NCBI GenBank assembly: GCA_045565695.1
Contig: JBJLEZ010000001.1
Span: forward strand, 1 to 64,000
Direction: 5' to 3'
Source: GCA-2690565 sp002457235
GTDB lineage: Bacteria > Verrucomicrobiota > Verrucomicrobiia > Opitutales > Coraliomargaritaceae
DNA length: 64,000 nucleotides
The notes under the pieces were generated by a model. The model was not told the origin of the DNA and searched no databases. It saw only the letters and a program-made list of their open reading frames with translations. The translations under genes were made by a program, and so were the position numbers. Within the stretch, counting starts at the first letter, position 1; each line of letters starts with the position of its first letter. Below, piece by piece: positions 54,560 to 63,832 of the stretch.

Positions 54560-55303
54560 TTAGTCTATAGTCAGCCCTTCGGCTAACTCCATATTTGTAT
54601 GCACCGCCTTTACGTCTTCTAAATCATCTAGTACCTGAATTAAGTGAAGGACCTTTCTCGCAGTATCGATGTCATTTACCGGCATATTCACCTTTGGCAA
54701 ATAGACCAATTCTGAAGAGATACAGGGGATTTCTTTTGAGGAAAGTGATTGTGAAACATTATCAAAATCGCCAATTGCACAAAGCACCTCAAAATGATCC
54801 TCTTCATTTTTGATGTCATCAGCACCTGCATCCAAAGCAATTTCCATTAAACTTTCTTCATCAATCGCACTTACCTCGATAAGAAATTGACCTTTTCGCT
54901 CGAATTGGAAAGCAACTGCTCCGACACCTGCTAAGTTACCTCCATTCTTACTCATGGTACTTCGTACTTCTGAAGCAGAACGATTTTTATTATCTGTAGT
55001 CACCTCTACAACAAAGCCCACGCCTCCAGCACCATAGCCTTCATATAAATTCTCTTCATAAACAACTCCTGGCAATTCACCCGTGCCCTTTTTAATCGCA
55101 CGCTCAACATTATCTGCTGGCATATTTGACGCTTTCGCTTTTTGAACCAAAGTTCGGAGACGAGGATTAAACTCTACATCTCCGCCTCCATCACGTGCGG
55201 CAAGCGTTAACTCCTTACTGATCACACTGAAAATTTTACCACGTTTGGCATCAACTGCCGCTTTATGGCGTTTGATAGTCGCCCATTTACTATGTCCTGA
55301 CAT
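54560..55303 (-). CDS. yebC: YebC/PmpR (TACO1-family) regulator
   Basis: A 247-residue protein with the invariant start MSGHSKWATIKRHKAAVDAK, then FNPRLRTLVQKAKASNMPAD, ERAIKKGTG, YEGYGAGGVGFVVEVTTDNK and NGGNLAGVGAVAFQFERKG. The family was described as DNA-binding regulators and more recently linked to translation of difficult peptides. It follows yidC on the same strand by 60 bases. Confidence 0.95.
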   Translation of the reverse strand: MSGHSKWATIKRHKAAVDAKRGKIFSVISKELTLAARDGGGDVEFNPRLRTLVQKAKASNMPADNVERAIKKGTGELPGVVYEENLYEGYGAGGVGFVVEVTTDNKNRSASEVRSTMSKNGGNLAGVGAVAFQFERKGQFLIEVSAIDEESLMEIALDAGADDIKNEEDHFEVLCAIGDFDNVSQSLSSKEIPCISSELVYLPKVNMPVNDIDTARKVLHLIQVLDDLEDVKAVHTNMELAEGLTID

Positions 55304-55363
55304 GATTAAAATTAATTAAAGTTTATATTTTAGTTAAAGATCTAAAGTACAAACATTTCATAA

Positions 55364-57160
55364 TTAATTGCGAGATTTCTTTTTTGGAGTACTCACTTTC
55401 GCGTTAATCGATTGTGCATTCTGCACTCGACTGTCATCCACTTCAACAGGCTCTTTTTCTTTCTTAGCGTGAATCATTTTTTGCTGAATGATTGTTAAGA
55501 TATTTTGGGTCGTCCAATAGATAACTAATCCAGAAGAAAAGTTATATAAAAATACCAAAAATATGAACGGCATAAATTTGAAAATCTTTTGTTGCAACGG
55601 ATCAGCAGTTGGAGAGACAGGCATGATTTGCATCTGATAAAACATCGTTATTCCCATAAGAATAGGGAAAAGATTGATCGGGAAACCAGCAATAACAGCA
55701 ATCGTATCTGCCTGAGATAAATCGGAGACCCATAAAAATGGTTCGTATCGCAATTCAGCCGCTGTACGCAACATATAAAAAAGTCCGAGAAAAATTGGCA
55801 TTTGAATCAATACAGGAAAACAACCCGCGAGTGGATTCACTCCATGCTCACGAAACAATTTCATCGTCTCTTGCTGTAATTTCTGTGGATTCTTTTCGTA
55901 TTTTTTCTTCAATTCAGCCATTGGAGCTTGAATCTTAGCCATACCCTTTTGGGATTCAGCTGCTTTGCCTGTTAAAGGCCAAAAGACCAACTTAATGATG
56001 ATTGTCATGATCACTATCGACCATCCCCAATTCGGGACAAAAGAATGGATTATTGTCATGAAATACAATAAGAGTTTACTGAAGAAACCAAACCAACCAA
56101 ATTGCATAACCTTGTCTTGATAATTCCCAAGCCCTTGCAAACGCTTAAACTCTTTGGGTCCGACATAAAACTCCGTCTCTAAAGAACGGCTATCTTTAGA
56201 AGCAATCGTATCAAAGGAGAAAGCGACATTACTGGAAATACCAAGTTCTTGCTCGTTCTCATTATAGACAGGCAATACTTGGACTCTTTTTGCAGAAATA
56301 GATGAGGATAATAAACCGACATAATATTGATTTTGGATAGAGACCCAATCAAAACGACCTTCTTGAATCAGCCCATTATTCAAATCACCAAAATTAGTCG
56401 CCGACAAAGCTCGGCTGTCTTTCACTTTATTAATTGGAGTGAATTTAGTTTTATTTCCATCGAAAGCACCAACTGTTAAAAAGTGCTCAAATTCTTTATC
56501 ATTCAAAGGAAATACTGTACCAAGATTTAAATATAAATTTTTAAATTTTAGATCTTGATCGCTGTCATTCCGAATCGTTGAGCTATGCTTTATAAGATAG
56601 GGCTCGTCACTCGATTCATTCAAAGTAAAACTTCTTCGGACAACTAAGCCATCTTTAGACTCATAGATGAAATCAATTCGGTCTTCATTCAGTCGCTCAA
56701 CTAGATAATGAACATTTAATAATTTCAAACGACCACTCTTTTCAAAACTCAAAGCTAAAGAAGGAAGCTGTCCGTTCTTATTAAATACAAAACTATCGGG
56801 TTCGCCACGCTTAGCCTTCAAAAAACGAACTTCTTGAATCGCCGCACCTATATTAGTCAATTTAACTTCAAGATAATCATTGGAGATCGTGTATATCGTG
56901 CTTTCTTTAACTAATGCACTGTCTACTTCATCAACCAATCCTTCATCAGTCTCTGCGACTTCAAATACTTCAGTAAAATCATTAGTAGAAATTTCAGAAT
57001 TCTCCTCAGAGATCAAGCCACTCTCACCGTCAATCACACTTTGCGACTCTGCCATATTTACCTGCTGCTGAGACTCCTCCATCGACTTCGATTGCATGAA
57101 CAATATAATCATTCCTGCAGCAATGAAAAATATACCTAAAATTGTATTTTTTGTATCCAT
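55364..57160 (-). CDS. yidC: Membrane protein insertase YidC (OxaA)
   Basis: A 598-residue protein of the long Gram-negative type. An N-terminal helix (TILGIFFIAAGMIILFMQ) is followed by a large periplasmic beta domain (about residues 80-340), then five helices with WGWSIVIMTIIIKLVFWPLT, the K-rich helix MAELKKKYEKNPQKLQQETM and GCFPVLIQMPIFLGLFYML. It inserts and folds membrane proteins alone or with SecYEG. It is part of rpmH-rnpA-yidD-yidC. Confidence 0.96.
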   Translation of the reverse strand: MDTKNTILGIFFIAAGMIILFMQSKSMEESQQQVNMAESQSVIDGESGLISEENSEISTNDFTEVFEVAETDEGLVDEVDSALVKESTIYTISNDYLEVKLTNIGAAIQEVRFLKAKRGEPDSFVFNKNGQLPSLALSFEKSGRLKLLNVHYLVERLNEDRIDFIYESKDGLVVRRSFTLNESSDEPYLIKHSSTIRNDSDQDLKFKNLYLNLGTVFPLNDKEFEHFLTVGAFDGNKTKFTPINKVKDSRALSATNFGDLNNGLIQEGRFDWVSIQNQYYVGLLSSSISAKRVQVLPVYNENEQELGISSNVAFSFDTIASKDSRSLETEFYVGPKEFKRLQGLGNYQDKVMQFGWFGFFSKLLLYFMTIIHSFVPNWGWSIVIMTIIIKLVFWPLTGKAAESQKGMAKIQAPMAELKKKYEKNPQKLQQETMKLFREHGVNPLAGCFPVLIQMPIFLGLFYMLRTAAELRYEPFLWVSDLSQADTIAVIAGFPINLFPILMGITMFYQMQIMPVSPTADPLQQKIFKFMPFIFLVFLYNFSSGLVIYWTTQNILTIIQQKMIHAKKEKEPVEVDDSRVQNAQSINAKVSTPKKKSRN

Positions 57161-57181
57161 TATTTAAAATTTAGAATTAAA

Positions 57182-57454
57182 CTAGCACCGGTCACATCCT
57201 TCATTAGGTACAGGATCTACTCCCCCTTTGTTCCATGGATGACAACGACACACACGATTGATTGATAAATAAGCACCCTTGACAACACCAAAGCGTAAAA
57301 ATGAATCTTTGGCGTAACTTGAGCATGATGGGTAAAAGCGACAGGATGAATGTGACCCAAAAAGAAACAATTTCATTGGTGAAATGATTACTTGGTACAT
57401 TCTTATCAACAAAACGCATACAAATACCGGCAGTCTTGATACAAATGATTTCAT
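57182..57454 (-). CDS. yidD: Membrane protein insertion efficiency factor YidD
   Basis: A 90-residue protein from the ATG at 57454, which overlaps the rnpA stop as ATGA. It has an N-terminal hydrophobic stretch (LPVFVCVLLIRMYQVIISP), then the YidD core CRFYPSCSSYAKDSFLRFG and CRCHPWNKGGVDPVP. It assists membrane protein insertion beside YidC. Its end is 21 bases from yidC. Confidence 0.94.
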   Translation of the reverse strand: MKSFVSRLPVFVCVLLIRMYQVIISPMKLFLFGSHSSCRFYPSCSSYAKDSFLRFGVVKGAYLSINRVCRCHPWNKGGVDPVPNEGCDRC

Positions 57455-57837
57455 CCTACTGCTTCGCTCTGAGTGAATTTTTTTTGGTACCAAGTACACG
57501 TTTCTAAAAAATCTTTTTCCAATTGAGAAAAACTCATTTTGTTAAAACCTAAACGCAAAATAACCACCAATTGACTCCCCTCTGGCAAAAGCGACTGATG
57601 TTTGTAAAAAAGTCTTCTAAAAATTCGCTTACCACGATTGCGTATAACTGCATTACCGACACGACGACTAGCAATAATACCTAATCGCGTTAATGGCTTA
57701 GATTCTGCACTCGCATCACTGGATTCTAAAAACTTCAACTGCGTAATAAAATAAGGCATTACACGACGTAAGCCAAGACGACGGATTGAAGAAAATTCGT
57801 TACTATTTTTAATGCGAAATTCCTTAGGAATGCCCAT
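57451..57837 (-). CDS. rnpA: Ribonuclease P protein component
   Basis: A 128-residue basic protein. The RNR motif ASRRVGNAVIRNRGKRIFRR, which contacts RNase P RNA, is clear near residues 52-71, and VVILRLGFNKMSFSQLEKDF follows. With the RNA subunit (not in window) it trims tRNA 5' ends. It starts 16 bases after rpmH, the classical pairing. Confidence 0.94.
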   Translation of the reverse strand: MGIPKEFRIKNSNEFSSIRRLGLRRVMPYFITQLKFLESSDASAESKPLTRLGIIASRRVGNAVIRNRGKRIFRRLFYKHQSLLPEGSQLVVILRLGFNKMSFSQLEKDFLETCTWYQKKFTQSEAVG

Positions 57838-57853
57838 GAAATTAAGACCGATA

Positions 57854-57988
57854 TTAAGCGGCTAAGCGACTACGTCCTCTAGCACGACGGGCAGCAAGGA
57901 TCTTTCGTCCACTACGAGTCGCATTACGTGCACGAAAGCCAAATTTTCTAGCTCTTTTGATTTTTGAAGGACGATAAGTCGGTTTCAT
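57854..57988 (-). CDS. rpmH: 50S ribosomal protein L34
   Basis: A 44-residue protein reading MKPTYRPSKIKRARKFGFRA and then NATRSGRKILAARRARGRSR, ending LAA. It matches L34 over its full length and is too short for many gene finders. It heads the rpmH-rnpA-yidD-yidC run. In many bacteria this run sits at the replication origin beside dnaA; here dnaA is absent. Confidence 0.96.
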   Translation of the reverse strand: MKPTYRPSKIKRARKFGFRARNATRSGRKILAARRARGRSRLAA

Positions 57989-58134
57989 AATAAGTGGTCA
58001 AGTTGATTGAAAGAAAAAGAGATAAAAAAGATTGTTCAGCCACTGTCAAGCAAGCATACAAATTTCTTTCAGCACTTTTTTGTCTGTTTTAAGCTCTCTA
58101 GAGAGAAACTAAGTAATATTGAAACCTAAAACAA

Positions 58135-58210
<76 letters not shown>

Positions 58211-58742
58211 AATGTTTGTGTGTCAATATACGCTTTGCAAAACTTAATTTTTCAAAGCGCAAGATCTTCATAATTAGTTAAATGCCAAAGTGAATGGCAA
58301 GAAAATTCGATATTTATAAATGAATAACAACCTTGATACGAATGTGTATTGATTATGTTACTCTATTTAACTCAAAAAAGTTAGCTACATATGCTGATAA
58401 ATATGGTTTTAATAAGATTTTTCATAAAGTGTTCTAAATAGAGTTATAGTTTATAAACTGCTTTATGAGAGACTTGTTTTTCTTATTTATTCCATATTTA
58501 TCCTTTTTTGTAAAAAAAACTCTTAAAATTTAGTTAAAGCACTAATAATCAATTGCTTATAATTTATTTTAATAAAAACTAGATTTTTTTGCATTATTTT
58601 GCATAAAACCTATTGACTTGTGGTAAAATTTCATTCAAGTTACATGAAATTACATTACCTAAAAACTTAAATACCCGAACTATCATTCTACTGTAATGTA
58701 TTCACACATATATAAACTATAGTTAAATTATATAAATACCCT
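58211..58742. other. Long A/T-rich intergenic region before the PEP-CTERM gene
   Basis: About 530 bases, strongly A/T-rich, between the tRNA and the PEP-CTERM gene, with no credible gene on either strand. TTGACT near 58613 could be a -35 box, but no good -10 follows at normal spacing. GTATTCACA near 58698 is one mismatch from a DnaA box but has no convincing partner. I see no long repeat. Confidence 0.5.
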
Positions 58743-59531
58743 ATGAAAAAATTATTAAAAATAACCCTATCCTTGTTTCTAGTTGGATCTGCATATGGTT
58801 TTACCGTATTCTCAGAAAACTTTGACTCATGGGCTGTTGAGCCAGACGGGGCGGATGTTCTTTCTGCCGCAGGTAAAGGCTTTTCATTCTTCACGGAAGG
58901 TTACAATGATGCCAACGATTATATTTGGGGCGACTACCCCGGATCTGAGCCTGGTTCTGCCAACTACTCAGTATCTGGAGTCGGTGGTGCATTTACTGAC
59001 GCTGTTTCAGGTAATGCCCTTGTAGTCAACAATGATTATAATCAGGAAATGTGGAGAAATCCAGACCAGTCATACCGTAATGCTCTGCAAATGACAGCAA
59101 CAACTGTATCTCAAGCAATGATCGATGCAGGGACTCTAACTCTAACTGCATCCATTAAGTCACTCAGTGGCTCTAATGGTATTCATGGTTCTGACGATGG
59201 AAGAGATGCCAATAATACAACTCTTTCTACAGAAGCAGGAGTACGTTATTCAATTGGCTCTGGAGGTAATACTTGGGCCGCTCAAACACTTACTATTGAC
59301 GGCACTTCAAACCCAGATGAATGGACCACTGGATCACTAAGCTTTGCTCTTGATCAAGGAGCTCTAGGCGCTTGGGTTAAAGTTGATTACTTCAGTGAAT
59401 CAAAGTGGTACTCAGCGAGTGCCACTGTTATTGACAATGTAAGCATATCTGCAGTTCCAGAACCAAGCACCTATGCTTTAATTGCTGGTTTTGCTACTTT
59501 CTTATTTGTTGCGATTCGTCGACGCAAATAA
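58743..59531 (+). CDS. PEP-CTERM exported protein
   Basis: A 262-residue protein with an N-terminal signal (KKLLKITLSLFLVGSAYGF), a beta-rich, Ser/Gly/Asn-rich middle beginning FSENFDSWAVEPDG, and a C-terminal sorting tail: VPEPSTYALIAGF, a hydrophobic stretch and RRRK. In PEP-CTERM systems such tails are handled by exosortase (XrtA-type) and proteins reach the outer surface or the exopolysaccharide. No exosortase is in this window. The middle resembles beta-sandwich carbohydrate- or matrix-associated domains only in general composition. A terminator lies downstream. Confidence 0.87.
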   Translation: MKKLLKITLSLFLVGSAYGFTVFSENFDSWAVEPDGADVLSAAGKGFSFFTEGYNDANDYIWGDYPGSEPGSANYSVSGVGGAFTDAVSGNALVVNNDYNQEMWRNPDQSYRNALQMTATTVSQAMIDAGTLTLTASIKSLSGSNGIHGSDDGRDANNTTLSTEAGVRYSIGSGGNTWAAQTLTIDGTSNPDEWTTGSLSFALDQGALGAWVKVDYFSESKWYSASATVIDNVSISAVPEPSTYALIAGFATFLFVAIRRRK

Positions 59532-59557
59532 TTAGATAAAAAGTCAATTATTTTAAC

Positions 59558-59590
59558 AAGCCCTGATGGTATTCCATCGGGGCTTTTTTT
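59558..59590 (+). terminator. Intrinsic terminator after the PEP-CTERM gene
   Basis: AAGCCCTGATGG and CCATCGGGGCTT form a 12-bp stem with one G-U pair and a TATT loop, followed by TTTTT. It is the strongest hairpin terminator in the window. Confidence 0.9.
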
Positions 59591-59604
59591 GGAGGGGTTG
59601 TTTT

Positions 59605-59709
59605 TTTATTTCTGTTATAGCTACTGACGCAGTTCCAGAACCAAGTACTTATGCTATATCAACAGGTTTATTTGCTTTCTTATTTGTTGCGACCTACAGG
59701 CGCAAATAA
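59605..59709 (+). pseudogene. Orphan PEP-CTERM tail (gene remnant)
   Basis: Just past the terminator a frame without a start reads ATDAVPEPSTYAISTG, a hydrophobic stretch FAFLFVAT and YRRK then TAA. Its DNA is close to the last 80 bases of the preceding gene, including GTTCCAGAACCAAG and CTTTCTTATTTGTTGCGA. It looks like the only surviving end of a tandemly duplicated PEP-CTERM gene. Confidence 0.8.
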
Positions 59710-59797
59710 AATGAAATTAAGCGAATCTTTAGCGGATCAGCTATTTTTTAAATCAAAGCAATCTAAAGTGCTATTAACTGATTGATTACAAGAAAAT

Positions 59798-60052
59798 TTA
59801 ATCGTCTCTTGAATTAGCCACATTGACTTTTATCGCGCGCCCTGCGATTGGTTGGCCGTCCAATTGCTCAATGGCAAGATGCGCATCTTGCTCATCTTGC
59901 ATTTCAACGAAACCGAATCCACGGGGTCTTCCGCCACCAGGTTGAGTAACAATAATTGCATCTTCGACTACTCCTATAGTAGAAAAAAGTGTATTCAAGT
60001 CGTCTCCAGAAACCTCAAAAGGTAAATTTCCAATATATAATCGTACTGACAT
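59798..60052 (-). CDS. RRM-type RNA-binding protein
   Basis: An 84-residue protein from the ATG at 60052, almost all one RNA recognition motif. RNP2 is LYIGNLPF and RNP1 is RGFGFVEM, followed by LDGQPIAGRAIKVNVA. The frame extends upstream but without family likeness. Such single-RRM proteins occur in Cyanobacteria, Verrucomicrobiota and some Proteobacteria; roles in mRNA binding or cold response are suggested. It is divergent from the ABC exporter gene. Confidence 0.92.
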   Translation of the reverse strand: MSVRLYIGNLPFEVSGDDLNTLFSTIGVVEDAIIVTQPGGGRPRGFGFVEMQDEQDAHLAIEQLDGQPIAGRAIKVNVANSRDD

Positions 60053-60178
60053 AATGATAGATTGTGATAAATTGTTGGTTATAAAGCTACATGAAGAAAT
60101 AATCGGCTCAGAAGAGCAACTAAATTCGCTTAACACTTTTCATTTTGTTAATTCTTCTTTAATTAAATTTTATCCATT

Positions 60179-61972
60179 ATGAAAAGTAGTTCCGAGAAAA
60201 GAACGATCAAAAAAAGAACAATCTTAAGGGTATCCAAATATTTATTTCGATACCGAACTTTATTTGGGCTTACCTTGGGTTTTGCTATATTGATGACGCT
60301 TCTAGAAATAAGCGTACCATTAGCCATACAAAGAATCTTTGACCAAATGGAAATTAGCGGTTCTATTGAGTCCTTTGAGTCTTTGTGGGTTGGCATTTTA
60401 ATTATTGGTCTACTTTATTTAGGTAGTGAAGCGTGTAATTGTTTACGCATTCGGGTAAATAATCAGCTGGAACAAAAGGTTTTATTAGATATGCGGAGTG
60501 ATCTTCACACTAAGTTATTAAAACTCTCAGTCACCTTTTATGATCAAAGAAAGAGCGGCGAGCTTGCATCAAGAGTGGTCGAAGATGTGGCCAATGTTGA
60601 ACGAGCATTACTGGACGGAACTGAACAGGGAATGAGTTCCATTCTGAAAATTGCCGGGATAAGTATCGCTCTTTTTTATATGCAGCCTACTTTAGCTTTC
60701 TGTGTATTTCTTCCGGTTCCTATCTTATTAGTTGTTGGTATATTTTACGCTAAGCGTTCTCGCACTGTTTGGAAGAAAGTGCGTGAAAGTGCAAGTGAAC
60801 TGAATAGTCTAATCATTGAAGATATTCAGGCAAATCGCTTAATTCAAAGCTTTGGATTACAAGACAGAGAAAAAGCCCGCTTTTCCTCCATGGCGGAAGA
60901 TCTCAAAGATAAAAACATTCGCGCGATGTATCGATGGGCTTTTTATAGTCCTGCGACCACATTAGTGACTAAATTGGGCTTTCTGAGTATTATTGGTATT
61001 GGCGGATTCATGGTTTTTAATGGAGACCAAACCTTAAGTATCGGTACCTTAATCGCATTTTTTCTTTTAGCCAATATGCTCTATCAGCCGATTTCTCAAT
61101 TGCATGGGCTTAATCATTTACTGGCTGCTGGCAGGGCTTCAGGTGAACGTGTTTTTGAAATTTTAGATACCTCGATTGATGTCGCTGAAGCGAAAGAAGC
61201 GAAAGATATCAAAAGACGCGACTTATCCATACGCTTTGAAAATGTCAGTTTTCAATACCCAGAACGTGCTGCCGTCATTTCCAATTTTAATTTACTCATA
61301 GAAAAAAATAAGGTTACGGCTTTGGTCGGACATACTGGTGCTGGAAAAACCACGATAGCAAATTTAGCCATGCGTACCTACGATGCGAGCAATGGGCAAA
61401 TCACATTTGCCGATGAAAAGATACAAAACATTTCATTAAAAAGCCTACACAAACACATTGGCTTTGTGGCTCAAGATCCTTTTCTTTTTGATGGAACGAT
61501 TCGAGAGAATCTTATTTTAGGAAAAGTTACGGCAAGTGAATCAGAAATCAATGCGGCCTTAGACAAGGCCTCTGCTCTAGAATTTGTCAATGGATTACCC
61601 CAAGGTCTCGACACTCGGATTGGAGAAAAAGGCATTCGCCTGAGTCAAGGAGAGAAACAAAGAATTACCATCGCGCGTGTGCTTTTAAAAAACCCGCCTT
61701 TTGTTGTCTTAGATGAAGCCACAGCCAGTGTGGATACAATAACGGAAAAAAAGATTCAAAAAGCTTTAGAAAATTTAGCGAGTGAGCGTACCGTCTTAAT
61801 TATCGCTCATAGACTCTCAACGGTGAAAAAAGCAGATTATATTGCTGTTTTAGATAAGGGAGTAATAATAGAATCAGGAACACACAAAAAATTACTCAAT
61901 GAAGGAGGAACCTACGCAAAACTATGGCAGATACAAAGTGATCGCATACCAGAAACTATTGAGCATTCATAG
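60179..61972 (+). CDS. ABC exporter, fused membrane and ATPase domains
   Basis: A 597-residue half transporter. Six helices cover about residues 20-310 (ABC transporter type 1 domain). The ATPase has Walker A GHTGAGKTTIANLAM near residue 387, Q-loop in IGFVAQDPFLFDG, signature RLSQGEKQRITIAR near 492, Walker B FVVLDEATASVD and H-loop IIAHRLST. It would work as a homodimer of the MsbA/LmrA type; lipid or drug export is possible. HPr follows after 67 bases on the same strand. Confidence 0.93.
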   Translation: MKSSSEKRTIKKRTILRVSKYLFRYRTLFGLTLGFAILMTLLEISVPLAIQRIFDQMEISGSIESFESLWVGILIIGLLYLGSEACNCLRIRVNNQLEQKVLLDMRSDLHTKLLKLSVTFYDQRKSGELASRVVEDVANVERALLDGTEQGMSSILKIAGISIALFYMQPTLAFCVFLPVPILLVVGIFYAKRSRTVWKKVRESASELNSLIIEDIQANRLIQSFGLQDREKARFSSMAEDLKDKNIRAMYRWAFYSPATTLVTKLGFLSIIGIGGFMVFNGDQTLSIGTLIAFFLLANMLYQPISQLHGLNHLLAAGRASGERVFEILDTSIDVAEAKEAKDIKRRDLSIRFENVSFQYPERAAVISNFNLLIEKNKVTALVGHTGAGKTTIANLAMRTYDASNGQITFADEKIQNISLKSLHKHIGFVAQDPFLFDGTIRENLILGKVTASESEINAALDKASALEFVNGLPQGLDTRIGEKGIRLSQGEKQRITIARVLLKNPPFVVLDEATASVDTITEKKIQKALENLASERTVLIIAHRLSTVKKADYIAVLDKGVIIESGTHKKLLNEGGTYAKLWQIQSDRIPETIEHS

Positions 61973-62039
61973 GCAGTACGTATAACGAAGGGGTTTTACC
62001 TCTTGACGAATATTTAAAAAAAAATTCAATGATAGGCAA

Positions 62040-62345
62040 ATGGAGCAGCCTATTTCCAAAGAAGACCATCAATCCTCTGAAAAAGAACTTATCGTTAACA
62101 ATAAGCTAGGAGTGCATGCACGACCTGCGGCAATGATTGTTCGAATCACGAGTAACTATTCTGGCGATGTTTGGGTAGAAAAAGATGGTGAACAAATCAA
62201 CGGTAAAAGCATTATGGGACTGATGATGCTAGCCGCTGGAAATGGATCTAAACTCAATTTTTTATTAGAAGGTCCAACCGAAGAAGCTAACACTATTCTT
62301 ATACAGTTAGAAAAGCTGTTTGAACACTCCTTTGAAGAACATTAA
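62040..62345 (+). CDS. ptsH: HPr-like phosphocarrier protein
   Basis: A 101-residue protein with an extra 15-residue acidic N-terminus. The active histidine is in NNKLGVHARPAAM and the regulatory serine in INGKSIMGLMMLAAGNGSKL, so it could be phosphorylated by both enzyme I and an HPr kinase. No enzyme I, HPr kinase or sugar-specific component is nearby; in such lineages HPr may be regulatory. Confidence 0.92.
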   Translation: MEQPISKEDHQSSEKELIVNNKLGVHARPAAMIVRITSNYSGDVWVEKDGEQINGKSIMGLMMLAAGNGSKLNFLLEGPTEEANTILIQLEKLFEHSFEEH

Positions 62346-62410
62346 AACAAAAGTAAGATATTATCCTTATATTCGATATGTACTAGCATATAGTGTAACT
62401 TACTTTTTTA

Positions 62411-63832
62411 ATGTATAGACTTTTTACAATTTTATTAACCTGGAGCGCAGGCATCGTGCTCAGCAGTTGTGCGACTTCAGTTAAGCAAAAAACACCTAAG
62501 ACTTTAGAGATTCCAGAAAATTGGCAATCAGAGTCTAGCCCAGAATATACTGATAAAAATAAACGCGATACCGAATTTTTCACGGATGCTTCTTGGCTTG
62601 ATTACTTTGAAAATAATGCGCAGCTACAAGTGTTGATAGAACAAGCTATTCTTTCTAATAAGGATTTAGTGATCGCAAGTTCTCGGGTTGCTAAGGCACA
62701 AGCGGAATTAAGAACAATCCAGCCGAACCGATTGCCTACAGTTGCTATAAATGCACAAGGGGAGCGCCAGAAAATCAACAAAGCCAGTCAGGTTGCGCTT
62801 TCAAGTGGAGCGCTTAGCAATGAATATATCGCTAGCCTAGGATTGCGTTGGGAAATCGACCTGTGGGGAAGCTTAAAAAACCAAGTACAATTTAGTCGAA
62901 CTCAATTAGAATCGAGCCAAGCTAATCTAAAGTACGCTCAAATGTCGATTGCTTCACAAATAGCAAAGACATGGCTTGGCATCATGCATATTCAAGGACA
63001 AATAGGGCTTTTGGAAGAACATCAGAGACTTCAATCTCTGTACTTAAAGTCGATTGAGGAACGCTACCGTAGAGGTCTTATTTTTGCTGAGCTTTATTTA
63101 TTTGAAAAAAATAAACTCCATGCGGTTTTTGAATCTCTCAATGAATTATATAATGAGAAAGATCAACTGGGTAGAAGCTTAGCGCTTTTAATAGGAGAAT
63201 ACCCAAAATCAGAAACACTTGAATACAATCCATTGCCAGATCTTCTGGATTCCATACCTGCAGGGATCCCATCAGACTTACTGCTGAATCGACCTGATCT
63301 TATTGCTATTGAGCGACAATTATCTGGATCAAGAGTAGTTTTAAAATCGGCGAAAAAGCAACGCTTACCACAGATATCGCTGACAGGAGTCATGGGCAAC
63401 GCCTCACCTGAATTAAGCAATCTAATCAATACAAACAACGCGTTTTGGAATGTCGGCGTAAATCTTGCCCAACCTTTGATTAATTATGGACGAATCAATG
63501 CAAACATAAGGGCAACAAAAGCACAATTATCTGAGGCCGAAGCCACCTACGAAAAGGTGATTCTCAATGCTTTTATGGAAGTTGAAAATGCTCTTTCAAA
63601 TGAAAGCTATTTGCAAAATATACATAAATCAAATACTCATATATTTACCCAAACTAAAGATATCGCTTCGATTAATCAGACAAAATATATAGAAGGTAGT
63701 GGCGAATTTTTAAATTATATCGATGCTGAAATTTCTGCTCTCCAATCAGAACGTCAAAATTTACAAATCAAATATAATCAACTGCAAAACCGCATCAATT
63801 TATACTTAGCACTCGGCTACTCTTTTAATTAA
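62411..63832 (+). CDS. Outer-membrane efflux lipoprotein (NodT/TolC family)
   Basis: A 473-residue protein with a lipobox VLSSC (Cys near residue 20). It has the two-repeat outer-membrane efflux protein layout: long coiled-coil helices starting at VIASSRVAKAQAELRTIQPN and near KAQLSEAEATYEKVILNAFM, with strands such as LGLRWEIDLWGSLKNQVQ and VGVNLAQPLINYGRINANIR. It forms a trimeric exit duct for an RND- or ABC-type pump. The next gene, only begun here, looks like the membrane fusion partner, and its start overlaps this stop. Confidence 0.93.
   Translation: MYRLFTILLTWSAGIVLSSCATSVKQKTPKTLEIPENWQSESSPEYTDKNKRDTEFFTDASWLDYFENNAQLQVLIEQAILSNKDLVIASSRVAKAQAELRTIQPNRLPTVAINAQGERQKINKASQVALSSGALSNEYIASLGLRWEIDLWGSLKNQVQFSRTQLESSQANLKYAQMSIASQIAKTWLGIMHIQGQIGLLEEHQRLQSLYLKSIEERYRRGLIFAELYLFEKNKLHAVFESLNELYNEKDQLGRSLALLIGEYPKSETLEYNPLPDLLDSIPAGIPSDLLLNRPDLIAIERQLSGSRVVLKSAKKQRLPQISLTGVMGNASPELSNLINTNNAFWNVGVNLAQPLINYGRINANIRATKAQLSEAEATYEKVILNAFMEVENALSNESYLQNIHKSNTHIFTQTKDIASINQTKYIEGSGEFLNYIDAEISALQSERQNLQIKYNQLQNRINLYLALGYSFN

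Noticed and set aside
58211..58742. Replication origin beside rpmH
   Set aside because: A/T-rich and close to rpmH-rnpA, but no cluster of TTATCCACA-like boxes and no dnaA; only isolated one- or two-mismatch boxes occur.
58688..58894. Minus-strand frame overlapping the start of the PEP-CTERM gene
   Set aside because: It lies opposite a gene with a clear signal peptide and has no family likeness or upstream signal.
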